Part shown: positions 11,226-22,205 of the stretch, in pieces
Layout of the letters: every line of letters starts with the position of its first letter
Position numbering within the stretch: the stretch's first letter is position 1
Assembly: GCA_032718475.1 (NCBI GenBank)
Contig: JAUCBJ010003908.1
Coordinates: forward strand, 1-52,261
Reading direction: 5' to 3'
Length of the DNA: 52,261 nucleotides
Origin: Nemertoderma westbladi
Lineage: Eukaryota > Xenacoelomorpha > Nemertodermatida > Nemertodermatidae
The notes under the pieces: model-generated
Databases searched by the model: none
What the model saw: only the letters and a program-made list of their open reading frames with translations
What the model was told of the DNA's origin: nothing
Program-made: the position numbers and the translations under genes

Positions 11226-11335
11226 CGCCTCTGTAACCTGCTCATATCCCACAATTGGTAAAGTGGCCGTTTTTTGTTTTGGTTAGAATAGCCTGCTGCC
11301 ACCTGTAACTTGCTCCTTTCCTTCAATTGGTATAT
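11226..11335 (+). repeat. Dispersed CTGTAACCTGCTCC-type repeat (two tandem copies)
   Basis: Two related segments, each with a CTGTAAC(C/T)TGCTC core followed by CAATTGGTA. The second is preceded by TTGTTTTGGTTAGAATA. Similar sequences occur near 13429-13470 and 44210-44260. It is probably an old interspersed repeat. Confidence 0.55.
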
Positions 11336-11344
11336 ATAATATAA

Positions 11345-11548
11345 TATATATATCGTTTAAGTGAAGCGAATAGATTTACATTAGAATTCCGTCCTGATGT
11401 TTTAAAATTTGTAACTAGTGGACGACGACATTTTGAAGATGTTTATATTCAAGAACTTCTGGACTATTATGAACTTCCAGAAAATCAATTGATGAGAGAA
11501 TGTTTACATGGGTCAACATATATGGACATAACTGATTGCTATAATTGA
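11345..11548 (+). pseudogene. Possible exon or ORF remnant
   Basis: A frame of 67 codons without an ATG reads as plausible protein, with blocks FRPDVLKFVTSGRRHFEDVY and QELLDYYELPENQLMRE, and ends at a TGA at 11546. The composition differs from the TA-rich surroundings. I do not recognise the family. It could be a piece of a transposon or a captured exon. No splice sites were verified. Confidence 0.3.
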
Positions 11549-11939
11549 GAAATTAGCAGAATTGGAGGGTGAGTTAGGTTTAGATCATGAACCTATTAAT
11601 AATATTAATAATAATAAATTATTTTATTCCCAAAACTTCAAATATGTAAAATAATTGAAGGCAGCATGGAGGGTGGCCCCGGCTGATAATTTATGGGAAT
11701 AAGCGTCATGTATGGCAGACAAATCCTTGACCTACACTAATTACATTACTGGTATCCACTGGAGTCATATTGATGTTGTGCATACATACCCAATACATTG
11801 GCGCGTAGACACACACACACCCCATACTTACAATTACAAACACCATTATTTCACACATACTACACCACCCACACATACGTACACACATTAATTGTTTACT
11901 TTATCACAGTATATTCTAAGTTGTATAAGTTACTTGTTG
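11549..11939. other. No gene seen
   Basis: AT-rich, with an ATT/AATA-rich stretch near 11600 and a CA-rich stretch near 11810-11880. The short frames here are low complexity and are not called. Confidence 0.5.
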
Positions 11940-12899
11940 CTATGTTATGGAGTCACGGTCATATATTGTATAATAGTGATTTTTAATGCTATCCATGTAA
12001 GTTTTTAGTTTTCGTATTTGTTTTAGAGTATTAAGAGATGCGTTCCAGATTTTTGTAGCACTGACAGTTAAACTTTTAAATCCGTAGTTGTTCCTAGTAG
12101 TAGGTATTTTAATATTATGTGTTCTGGGATTTATTAAGTATGCGTTTGTTCTTATAGTATTAAGAAATGGTAGTTGTAGTTTCTTAAATGGTGTACTTAG
12201 ATTAAATATATATTTGTAGTAAAATTTTAATACAAAGTATTCTCGTAGAGCTGTCAATGTAGGAAGTTTTGCTTTCGTTCGTAATTCGGTTCCTGTCATG
12301 TCCTTGTTTTTCTTGCTATACACTACCCTTAAGCCGTAATTTTGTATTTTTTCTAACCCGTAAAGTATTCCCTTTGCACCGTAACTGTTTTGTATTGAAA
12401 TTAGGACCTCGCAGCAATAGTTATGATATGGTAGGACTGTCGCCTTGTATATATTAAGTTTAGATTTGAGTGGTAACTGTCCTTTTATCTGTCGTAGTCC
12501 GGAGATTGCTTGTGTCATTTTATGTTTTATATCGTTGATGTGTTCCCTCCATTCCATTCTGTTGTCTATTAGTATACCTAAATATTTAATTGATTTGGAT
12601 TGGTTAATTATCGTATTCGGATTAATTTTTAAGACAATCTCCTCTATATCAGGTGTTCTAGAATGCGGGCTTATAAGCATGAATTCGGTTTTTTTATTGT
12701 TCAATTTTAGTTTTAGGTCTGAAAATATTTCTTCAAGTGCGAGTATGTGTTTTTCTAAGGTTTGTGATGGTTTTAGAGGATCCTTATTTGTACAGTATAT
12801 AAGTGTATCATCTGCGTACTGTATCAAGTGTATATCCGGTATATCACACATCTCCAACCAGACACTATATAACATTGGAGGTGTCTCATTGGTTCCCAC
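11940..12899 (-). mobile_element. 5'-truncated LINE, reverse-transcriptase C-terminal half
   Basis: A 319-residue minus-strand frame begins inside a reverse transcriptase just before its catalytic box (SVWL, then YADD at residues 28-31). It runs through the thumb-like region to the C-terminal tail and a stop at 11940. The YADD box, the following YLGILIDNRMEWREHI block and a C-terminal ATKIWNASL region are typical of Jockey-type non-LTR retrotransposons. The finger half of the polymerase and the endonuclease are missing, as expected of incomplete reverse transcription. The frame is open, suggesting a fairly young insertion. No poly-A tail is evident at the 3' side. Its 5' end abuts another LINE fragment of opposite orientation at 12900. 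Confidence 0.85.
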
Positions 12900-13203
12900 A
12901 AGCTTGACACTAGAACAAAATCGCCTCCGCTTTGCAGGACATTGCTTTCGCCGTGAGGACCAGCCAGTGCATAATCTTGTACTTTGGCAGCCTCATGGAG
13001 TGAATAAGCATGGAAAAACCATGACTTTCTTGAGATGCATCTTAAAGGACACTGGCCTTAAAGATGCGGATGATCTAGCAAATGTCATGGGTGATAGGGA
13101 GTTGTGGCGGTGCAATTTTGTTGACAAGCCGGCACAGCATTCTTAAAAATGCAGCTGCAATGCAGCATGCCGATCCTAGTAGTAGTAGTAGTAGTAGTAT
13201 GTC
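12900..13203 (+). mobile_element. LINE 3' end fragment with TAG-repeat tail
   Basis: The plus-strand frame to 13146 carries the C-terminal domain found in a group of non-LTR reverse transcriptases: RLRFAGHCFRREDQ, then HNLVLWQPHG, a DTGL block and GDRELWR. Everything upstream of this domain is missing. After the stop, a GTA/TAG microsatellite at about 13178-13200 probably is the simple-repeat tail of the element. A related but diverged 3' end lies at 21729-21914, and the reverse transcriptase at 22206-23995 may belong to the same group, since it lacks exactly this domain. Confidence 0.7.
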
Positions 13204-14000
13204 ACTGTCAGAATGTCAGACCCCTGTAAAAACACACCTAGTTCACATAATAAACTTTTAATAAAAATAAATCACGAAAGAAAGTGTCATATATTTATTT
13301 GACCTAGATTCTGAAAGTAGCTTTAGTGAAAGTCACCTAAAAAATTAAGAATAGAAAATGAAGAATATCTAAGAATACCCCTATATTTTACCCTTTATTT
13401 TCCTAAATATATTTTAGGCATAAGTGTCGTTTATTGTTTTGGTTCCTCCAACCTATCTCTGTAACCTGCTCCTTCACTTACCTGCATAGGTATGTGCATA
13501 CCGTAACTGCATAGGTACCTGCATACATATTACCTGCAATACTGTAATACCTACTGAAATAGTGAAAAACATTTAGGGGCAGAGAAAGTAAATTTTAGAA
13601 CAATAAAAATATATGCCTTTTATTTTATTATATAATGATAATTGGATTAGTTAGAATTTATAAGTAGATTACTTAGATCAGTGTCAATGGTAAAAATAAT
13701 AGGCCTAGATAAATTATTATAATATATTCAAACTTTTGAACTTAAACTAAGGATTGGATTTTCACAATGGCCATTGTTCTGTTTCAGAGTTTCAGAGATT
13801 TTAAACTCTTTTATAAAATACAAAAATAATAAAAATTGAATCATAAAAGTGTAAAACCCTTGTTCACCTGGTGAACTACTATTGTCCAATGAGAAAATTT
13901 ACTATAACCATTCATTATGTTCAGGGTGGTGGGAGGGTTAAGCACCGAAAATATAATTTTATATTATAGAGGTCCACGGGTACCGTACTGTCTGTCTATA
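13204..14000. other. No gene seen
   Basis: AT-rich, no open frame of note. It includes another copy of the CTGTAACCTGCTCC repeat near 13450-13470 and short CATAGGTA-type direct repeats near 13485-13530. Confidence 0.5.
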
Positions 14001-14001
14001 T

Positions 14002-14083
14002 GGGAGCGTTCATAAAGTATGTCAAGCTCAACCCCCCCCCCCCCCCCCCCCCCTAGTGCGTGACATACTTTATGAACGCCCCC
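14002..14083. repeat. Hairpin with poly-C loop (MITE-like)
   Basis: A perfect 19-bp inverted repeat, GCGTTCATAAAGTATGTCA at 14006-14024 and its complement at 14061-14079, flanks a loop with 22 consecutive C (14032-14053). GGG and CCCC extend the stem outward. This looks like a minimal terminal-inverted-repeat element. Target-site duplication is not clear. Confidence 0.6.
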
Positions 14084-14267
14084 TATACTAATATACACGT
14101 GTATTATAAATATAATATTTTAATGAGAAGTAGCCTTTATTTTATTTAAGTAGCGAGTGATATATTTCCTTCTTTTGATTGCGTTCATTCATTTTAATTA
14201 ATGTAATACTAGGCCTATAATATTCTGACCGTTTTTATCTTCATCTTGTAAATAGTTTCACTTTGTC

Positions 14268-14524
14268 ATGGCAACACAATCGTCGCTCGCAATACGTAAG
14301 AATATTAACGTACAGATGCACGTCGCGCGACTTTTATCCCCGGCCTATTCCGGAGCGTCGCTCACTGTATTACAAGACCGTGGTGGAATGATCCCGAGAT
14401 CGCGGGTGCATTCCCAGGTTCTCCATATCACCAAACCGGCTACGAAGACCCTGCCGGTCACCTACGACAAAGGCCCGAAACGTAGAAAGCGGGATATATC
14501 CTATAGTAGATTGGTCTTCTGCAG
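14268..14524 (+). CDS. Predicted exon 1 of a two-exon gene, unrecognised family
   Basis: A plus-strand ATG at 14268 opens a GC-richer frame inside AT-rich DNA. It encodes 85 codons with a basic KGPKRRKRD stretch that could be a nuclear localisation signal. I end the exon at a good donor, CAG|GTTTGT, at 14524/14525. The exon then leaves two bases of a codon. The acceptor at 17194-17195 (a pyrimidine-rich stretch ending TTCTTTACAG) supplies one base and continues in the frame of the downstream reading frame, so the phases match. The frame continues 94 nt past the donor into AT-rich DNA, which fits readthrough into the intron. The pairing is a prediction; no transcript data are available. Confidence 0.45.
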
Positions 14525-15369
14525 GTTTGTTATCCGTCATATTATATTATTAATAATTTTGTTTGTAAATTTTGTAAGTTACTGTGACAAAGTTAGAAAT
14601 GCACTGAATATTATATGATTTTAATAAAGATAAATAATTACTGCATTAATTACTTTGTTGGTATGTACCGCGCCAAAATGTTTGAAAATTTGATTTGACT
14701 CTAAATCAAAGGGGCGTTTTCTAAGCGCTGTAGCCATACTATCTATACAAACATAATATATAAAAATTCAGTACTTCATAGTTGCCGGTAAATCAATATG
14801 TTCATAAAAAATAGAAATAAGGCACAAATTTATGTTTTCTTAAAAATTGCAATTTAAAATTACATTTGGCGAAATATTAGACCAGAAATATCGACACCCA
14901 GAATGTCACAGAACAGAAAATTATCATATAATTGAGTTATAATGTCACCCCTCTTTTGATATAAAATGCAGTTATTTAATAATTACACCACCTTTACTGC
15001 TTTAAGCAACGTCGTTATTAATTATTACTTTTATAAATGCTCGCATTATTTACCGGACACTGTTACCTTTATTTCCTGCAAATGTGGCTGGTTGCGAGAA
15101 AAGGGACCTGGGGAAAAAATTTTCATTCTGAGAAAAACGCGTTTAAAGTTTGGCTCTTAAAATCGACTGTTTTCATTGGTTTATTGGTCGTTATTGGGTT
15201 TTATTAGAGCGAAATTCAAACTGTATTATACTAGTAATAGTACTAAGCACCGTATACACTTGTTTTTTTAGATTATCGTAGAATATCTGAAGCCTATTCG
15301 GTTAGTTATTGTACAAACAAGTTAATACACTAATAATTTAGAATTTATTATGGAAACTGAATCAGAGTG

Positions 15370-16190
15370 GCTGAACCTATTAAATAATAGGGTTTTCTAG
15401 GTCGCTGATCACGATAAAACTTGTTAATAATATTTTTTGGATAAGCAACTATCATTTTTTGTGGTATTTGGATCCCCCAGTATGAAAAGTACAAGTAAAA
15501 AAATGTCAAAATAAAAAAAATTGTGTTTGGTTTGATAATTCTGAACTTACGATGAAATTAGTTATAAATATTTCTGGTAATGCAAACCCAATTTTGGTGC
15601 TATTCTAGTGCGCCACAACGAAAATTACAAGTAGCACAAACTTATAAACTGTCAAATTATGTCTTTGGTTTGGTAATTCGGAAGCTATACTGGTTTTCAA
15701 GGTAGCTGATCACGATACAACGCGTTACAAATCATTCGTGGTAACGCCACTATCAATTTTGGTGCTTGTCTGGTGGGACGAAAATTGTAAGTAGCAAACT
15801 TTTCAAATTGCAAAAAGCGAATTTGGTTGGATAATACGATATTTTTTAGTGTCATATTCGTGATCAGTGTCCCAGAAAACCCATAATGTCTAAAATTCAG
15901 GTTAATTTGGTAATGATTTTTGGTTATCAAACTTTTGCTACTTGTATTTTTCGTGCCGCACATTGACACATATCGAAAAAATTGTTTTAATTCGTGATCA
16001 GCATTCCAAAAAAAACCATATGTTCATAAAATCAATTAAATGATGTGGTGATTTTTCATTATCATATTTGCACTACGATTTTTTTCGTGCCCCAAAGGGC
16101 ACATTCAAAATTACCCAAAATTTTCTAGAATGTTATATTTGGGTTCAATATTTGTGATCATTGTCCAAAAAAACCGCTATATATAGCGCA
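15370..16190. repeat. Large imperfect inverted repeat inside the predicted intron
   Basis: On the left, a diverged unit recurs in direct orientation (about 15385-15530, 15530-15690 and 15690-15850), with GGTTTTC..GGT.GCTGATCACGA, a GTGGTA/GTGCTA block, and GAAAATTACAAGTAGCA. From about 15865 to 16180 the same unit appears inverted: TCGTGATCAGTGTCCCAGAAAACC is the near complement. The arrangement suggests tandem copies of a repeat facing inverted copies, potentially forming a long hairpin. No protein coding is supported. Confidence 0.55.
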
Positions 16191-16261
16191 AAAATATATA
16201 TAATTTATATATATATATATATATATATAATAAATACATATTTAAATAATTTTGAGGAACT

Positions 16262-16585
16262 AATTAATGCTTTTGTTATGCGGGTCGGGAAACAAAATTA
16301 TAAGGTTCATTATCGGTGGACGAAAAACCGCTGACAACCCGAAAGTCCCTTTCTCTTGGATGTTACCTGTAAGGCAATGCGGGCGCCACTCTAACTCCCA
16401 AGGTGGAATACTCCGCAACCATCAAACACCTTTCTTTACTCACCCAGTAGAAGCCAATGTTGGCTGGGTGGGCGCGGCGCACCTATTATGTAATGACAGC
16501 ATGCTGGACGACGGATCGAACCGGGATCTCCAAGCCAGATGCGGAAGATGTAACCACTTCATTAGCCGATCTGGTTGGCTAGTTT
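16262..16585 (-). mobile_element. tRNA-derived SINE candidate
   Basis: On the minus strand, a GGTTCGATCC sequence (complement of 16513-16522) matches the B box of RNA polymerase III promoters. About 30 nt upstream lies a degenerate A-box-like GGCTAATGAAGTGG (about 16549-16562). The body downstream is GC-richer than the intron around it and contains a short hairpin, ACCCAG...CTGGGT, near 16440-16470. This is the usual plan of a tRNA-headed SINE. The downstream end is uncertain, and no clear target duplication or tail was found. Confidence 0.5.
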
Positions 16586-17195
16586 ATGCTGCTGTTGATA
16601 AGGGAATGTACATGTCAACGTCTGTGTGGCTTAATTACAAGGGCATTATAAACAAATATACAATAATAAAGTTAACAGTGCTAAATAACATTAATTTGTG
16701 TTTAAAATTGAAACTTTTGCAATATAACCTTAGTGTACTGAACCTCGTGGCTTTATTTACACTAACTCGTTACGTTCGTTCATGAAACAAACCATTAGGG
16801 TCAGCACACTTAAAATGCTACTTTACACATTACGTATTTATAGTTAATATTTATTACGCAAAATAGGTTTTACAATTTTAAAATGGTGATTTTTTAATAA
16901 ATATTTATAAATATTTATTTTAAACGAGACTTTATAATAAATTGGAAGGATATTCCTAAATTTGTATTTCACAAATTAAATTATAATCATTTTTGACAAC
17001 ATAGATTATTTATATTTATATTTTATAGCGCTCGCTTTGTTTTTGTAACGCTAGGCCTACTAAATAGTTTATTGTTTTGGTTAGATTAGTAACTTTTAGA
17101 TTTTAGAGAAAATATGCAATTATTTAAATGGGTGTAAATTGCAATGTCAAATATTTAAATTTAAATATTAACACATTTAAATTTATTCTTTACAG

Positions 17196-18158
17196 ATGTA
17201 TCGAGTCTGGCAAACTCTTTGCTTTGGTACTACAAACGGTGGCGGAGGTCGGGTCTATCCTCGCGTTCCTGCAGGACGTGAGTGTCGGCGGGTTTGTCGC
17301 AATTATATACCCGCGGTACGAGGGGGAGAGTTCCTTTCCCATTGTCTCCACAAAAGATGTTGTCATCCCCGTTGAGGAGGTTCTCAACGAGAGAAGGGAA
17401 TTCCCTCTTCCTCCATCCTTCGTCGACTGCCGGATGGTAGCCTTTGCGGTTAAATCAACAATCACGTTGATTAACATCGGTTACGAAGACTCAGTCTGCC
17501 CTGGGCCTTTGTGCGACTCCAGGTGTTGCTGTCTATCCACGGCAGCCACTTCGAACTGGGTCTTCGCCCTGGATGTAATCTCCCCCGGCATCCCTGACTT
17601 AAAGATTGCAACTTTAAAGTCAAGGAGATTCACTGATTCAGTTCTTTATTTGTTACTGCAGAGACGTTGCGAACGTCTCTTACAGATATGGAGATCGACA
17701 TCGTCGACGAGATGGAGGACTTCGTCCGTCTTAGCGTTAGCAACATAAACGACGCCGGGGGTTGGTATATTGTGGGTTGGGTTAAGCCCGGAAAGTCGGC
17801 TGAGGCTGAGAGTGAACTGCCGTCGCTTCCGACGGTACATATAACATCGGCGAGCCCGATTCAGGCCGTTGAGCTGGTGCGCCGGAACCTACAACTGGGG
17901 CTGCAGCCTGGCGTGACACGGACCTCTTCGGTAAGGGGTGGCGGAGGTTCGGGAATGAACAACAGGGGTCGTGGTGGCGCAGCTACGGGTCGCGGTCGCG
18001 GTGGCACAGCTGGGGAGCAGCGTGTTCCTCCAGGTGACGGTTCGGGAGTAGCCGATGGGGGTCGTGGTGGTGAAGCTATGGATCGTAGTGGCGATGCTAG
18101 GGGTCGTGGTGCCGGTGGTTCTGCCAGCGGCCAAGATAACGCTCCAACGGGAGTCTAG
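17196..18158 (+). CDS. Predicted exon 2, unrecognised protein with RGG tail (frame break inside)
   Basis: The exon starts after an AG acceptor (17194-17195) with one base completing a codon, then CIESGKLFA. It continues with a GGFVAIIYPRYEG block, FPIVSTKDVVIPV, and LINIGYEDSVCPG, to about 17640. The frame then changes between 17640 and 17690: the continuation lies in the third frame, with MEIDIV and GGWYIVGWVKPG, and ends at a stop after a glycine/arginine-rich tail (RGRGG, GRGRGG) at about 17930-18130. RGG repeats commonly bind RNA or nucleic acid. The paralog at 44808-45510 shows that both parts belong to one protein, so the frame change is a 1-2 nt indel, an assembly error or an unrecognised splice. 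The strand pattern and the VCPG motif are faintly OB-fold-like (compare Mcm10 or RPA), but this is speculation. An AATAAA lies at 18378-18383. Confidence 0.6.
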
Positions 18159-20976
18159 GTATCTACAGTAGAGTGCAGAGCCGTGGAACATAACACTCCT
18201 GTCCCGTTGTATAACTGTGTGTGTAGTATAAATAACAACATAGCAGTATAGGCCCTATCTGCTATCAGTTTATGTAATTATGATCTGCAATACAGCATTA
18301 TCTATGTATATGTACTGTAGGTAGACCGTAGTATAATTGTGATGTTTTAATTACTTTATCTATATGTAATAGTCTATAATAAATTACTAAAGTAATGCAT
18401 GTTCATAATGATGTAGGCCTAAATGTTCCGGTACTTAAACACACAATTAAATACAGGCATGATTCGAATCAATAATCATATACATGGTTTTATGGTTTAA
18501 TATTAATACACTGTCCGAGTTCGCTCGACCTAGTAGTAGTAGTATTAATACACAGTACAGGCTGCTAGTAGTAGGTTATATCCTACCTATTTTATCATTT
18601 TTTCAACCATAGATAGGCTTGGCCTCAGGCACAGTACAGGGGAAATTAATAATAATAATAATCGCATGCATGTCATTGTTATAATTTATAAAGTAGCGGA
18701 TATTACATGTTTTCACGATTACTTATTTTATGCAATTTAGGATTATAATAAGGAAGATTGCCAAGAATGCGGCCCCATATGCAGCTACGACTTTTATTAC
18801 GATTTAATTATAATTATTTTTAATATTAAACTTTAAGGACGTGGAAACGGAATTTAAAGAAAAGGGATATAAAAGGGAATGCAAATGGACGAGGCAAGGG
18901 GGAACGGGAGTAACCTTGATGCCAATACTATGTCGGCAAATTAATATCCGGCATCAATGTTAAAATATGAAATAATGGGAAAGGAGCTTGTTACAATTAT
19001 GCATGTATTATTCTAACAAAAAACCATAAAAGTGAAAAAAACAGGTTACGGTTTTATTTTTTAGAGTATTCTGTTGTTTTATTTGAGTCGAATTTCTCCT
19101 CGAAAGGGATACATTCTTATTGCATCGAACGAAAGTCCCCTACCACCCAGGACTTTTGTTATAACAGTTTTGCAGATTTGGGGACTGAATCTTGACGTAG
19201 AAAATATTAAAACTAAGGTAACAGTTCCGTATCCGCATAGCACTACATTTTTATACCATAAATCATGGTTACCATGGCAACATTGTAGAGTTCTAGAACA
19301 AAATATAAATATTATACAGTGACACAAATTCTAGAACTTAAATAAAATTAAAAATATAACGTTCTAGTACATAGCTAGTTATTTTTCAATTTTTAATTAG
19401 CTTGTAATTTAAAAAAATATAAAAATTGTTTTATTAATGTTTGGTGCTTTGGTAATTTTCAATATTAATTTAAATGTAGGCCTATTCAGAAATTTATTTA
19501 AAAATAAATTTTTTGATTTACTAGGTATTTTAATTAAAAAAAACTAGCTACCGGTATATGTTAGAAATATAACAATTTTCAATATTCATTTAAATGTATT
19601 CAGAAATTCATTTAAATACTTTTTTTTAATTTACCAACTATTTTAAAATTAAAAATAAACTAGCTATATGTTCTAGAACGTAATATTATTTTATTTTATT
19701 TATGGTTTATAATAGTATATAATTATTTTCATTTGTTCTACAACTCTTCAACGTTGCCAATGATATAAGTTTTAAAAATGTAGTGCTATACAGACCTCTA
19801 GTCAAAACGGTATTCCTTCTAGAATAATATTTTTTAAAAGGAACTAGTATAATAAATTGAAATTATATTTAAAAATTAACAAGTGCTACGATAACAATTT
19901 TTTTACGGGAAAGTAGGAGAACGGAACCAGTGTCGAAAATCATAGCTATGCTTACCTAAAACATAGCTACCGTAAAATTTAGTTGCTTGAATATCAAAGG
20001 GACATTTGATCATTGAAGGAATTGCAACAAATGTGAATTTCTAGAACTCTCCTCATATTATCAGGTCTCAATCTTTAAAATCAGTTCCAGATTTAATATA
20101 CATCTTCCACGTATGCAAGCGCCTCTGTACATTACTGTCGATGTCTTAAGTTATAATCAAAGTGGTTGTGAATTGTATCCATGGTAGCTAGTGGATGGAA
20201 CCTATTAATATGCGAATATTTTATATTTTATTATTATATTCTAATTGATTGGCTGTAACTAAGCTACCAAAAGCGGGATAGGAATAATAACTGGTTATTT
20301 TCCCTAGGGCGAATTCGGATATTTTTTTACATAGCCCACCATTGTATTGTTATTTTAAACAGTTTTTAATGGGGAATAACACAGGATGTTAAAATTAAGC
20401 ATTTATATGTGATGGATATAATATTTTTCGCAACCTTTAAGGGTTGTAATTTAGCGACTACTATGGTAACATAATTATAGTAATAATAAAATGAATAATA
20501 ATAATAACTAGTAGAAAAAGAACAAATAATTGTCAAAAGATGCCATCTGTTTTTTCATGGTATGATTAATTGATGTGGATCCCGAATAACACAAACTAGA
20601 AGTTCGTTTAGTTATCATGCTATACCTACTACACTACACGGCGAGTAATTCCATGAAAACCAAGACAATAACAATTACTAAAACGATAGGTATAATACTA
20701 CTGTAGCTAATTTAATTCTAGAACTATACGCATCTAACAGAGTATAATAACCAACTACATACATACACTTATGCAACACATATGATAATAATGACAAGTA
20801 CAATTTATTATACTACAATAATTACTACAACTATACTACTACTACTAGTAATAAATGTAATTCTAGAATTAAACCATACATATCTATCGGGAATTACTGT
20901 ATACGGCAATTCAATTTATGTTATATAAGCGAATGGATTTAAAACTTTATGTTGCATAATACAATGAATTAATCGA
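18159..20976. other. AT-rich gene-free interval
   Basis: No supported gene. The region is strongly AT-rich. It contains many short TTCTAGAA-type sequences (for example near 19288, 19330, 19672, 20040, 20717 and 20862), a TAG microsatellite near 18533-18545, an AAT microsatellite near 18645-18662, and a small hairpin TTGATGCC/GGCATCAA near 18918-18957. Confidence 0.5.
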
Positions 20977-21225
20977 ATGGGTATAACTTTATGTTACATA
21001 AGGCAGTGAAGACAGTAAATTTTGATTTTTCGAGTCACGAATATACACCGTGGTCACCGTTTAGCATAGGCGAGAATACAACTAATTCGAATCCATGTGT
21101 TGGGAATATAGTGGAACAACTACATACGAGATACTTCTTCGACTACTAGAACAATTACTATAGCTCTTCAAACTAATTCTAGAACTACTTTTACCTACTA
21201 AAAAAACCAATTAAATATAATTAAA
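20977..21225 (+). repeat. Diverged direct repeat, copy 1
   Basis: About 250 bp, matched by 21429-21680 (offset about 452 bp). Shared blocks include AACTTTATGTTACATAA-like starts, GAGAATACAACT, GGAATATAGTGGAACAACTA and a CTAATTCTAGAACTA stretch near the end. No coding potential. Confidence 0.65.
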
Positions 21226-21428
21226 CCTATATAATAATAAAAATATAATAATAATAAGGCCAATTAAGCTATGCAATGGCTGGGTGAACCACCAAAATTT
21301 TAAGTGATGATATCCGCAAAGCCTTTAAATACATTATAGGATATAGGGTGGTGGGTGGGGATAGTGATTAGTGTTTATACATATAGTTAGGTAATTATTG
21401 TATATAAAGCGAGTTGTTATCAAAGGAA

Positions 21429-21680
21429 ATGGATATAGCTTTATGTTACGAAAGTCAATGAATTTAGATTTTCCAAGTTACGAATAATACACTATCGCCA
21501 CCTTTTAGGGTAGGGGAGAATACAACTGGTTGGAATCTATGTACGTGGAATATAGTGGAACAACTATGTACGAGATACTTCTTTGACTATTACTATAGAC
21601 AATTTGACAATTACTATAGCTCTTTAAACTAATTCTAGAACTATATTTACCTACTAAAAAAACAGTTAAATATAAATATA
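21429..21680 (+). repeat. Diverged direct repeat, copy 2
   Basis: Second copy of the repeat at 20977-21225, with a small internal duplication (CAATTACTATAG twice) near 21590-21620. Together they suggest an old tandem segmental duplication or two insertions of one non-coding element. Confidence 0.65.
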
Positions 21681-21728
21681 AATATCAGCAACGCCTAATA
21701 ATAATTAATCAATAATGATGAAGAATAA

Positions 21729-21914
21729 ATGATAAAAAAACTCATATCACTGGATTGTATACTTCAAGGAGGAAATAAAAGAGGTAAACAATATATAACT
21801 TTCCTGAAACACATCTTAAAGAACACCGGAAATTTAACAATACAAAATGATATAAGAAATCTCATCGGTGATACGGATTTCTGGCGGCGCAATTTTATCG
21901 ACAAGACAACATAA
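21729..21914 (+). pseudogene. LINE 3' end fragment
   Basis: The last about 50 codons of this frame (GGNKRGKQYITFLKHILK through GDTDFWRRNFIDK) align by eye with the C-terminal end of the LINE fragment at 12900-13146 (HGVNKHGK through GDRELWRCNFVDK). The rest of the element is absent. It lies about 300 bp upstream of a larger reverse-transcriptase fragment that lacks this very domain. Confidence 0.6.
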
Positions 21915-22205
21915 CTTAAGGGGAATATAACGTCCCAGGTTCAAAAAATTAAAAAAAATTTTTTAATTGACTCGAAATAAAATTTTTTCGTTGATTTTCA
22001 TAATGAAAAACGTTTTGCAATAGCTTCTCTGGTTCTCAAGATATGAGGAGACACTAACAACCTTCTAACACACAGCAGATTTTATAATTTTCTAGTGTAG
22101 ATAATTACTCCTGTTACTACCGGTAGTTGACATAGCTCAGTTGGTATTCGCACCATATTCTGTTTCGTAGGAAATACAGGAGCTCTATACAAGACTGTAA
22201 TGCAT

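Noticed and set aside
12445-13146. A single 233-residue plus-strand protein across both LINE fragments
   Set aside because: The first part is the antisense of the minus-strand LINE; only the part after 12900 is LINE coding sequence.
16267-16785. 172-codon plus-strand frame in the intron
   Set aside because: It is antisense to the tRNA-derived SINE candidate and continues into AT-rich sequence; no protein-like blocks.
22129-22180. tRNA gene suggested by TAGCTCAGTTGG
   Set aside because: Only the A-box-like part is present; no B box, no cloverleaf. At best a SINE or tRNA scrap.
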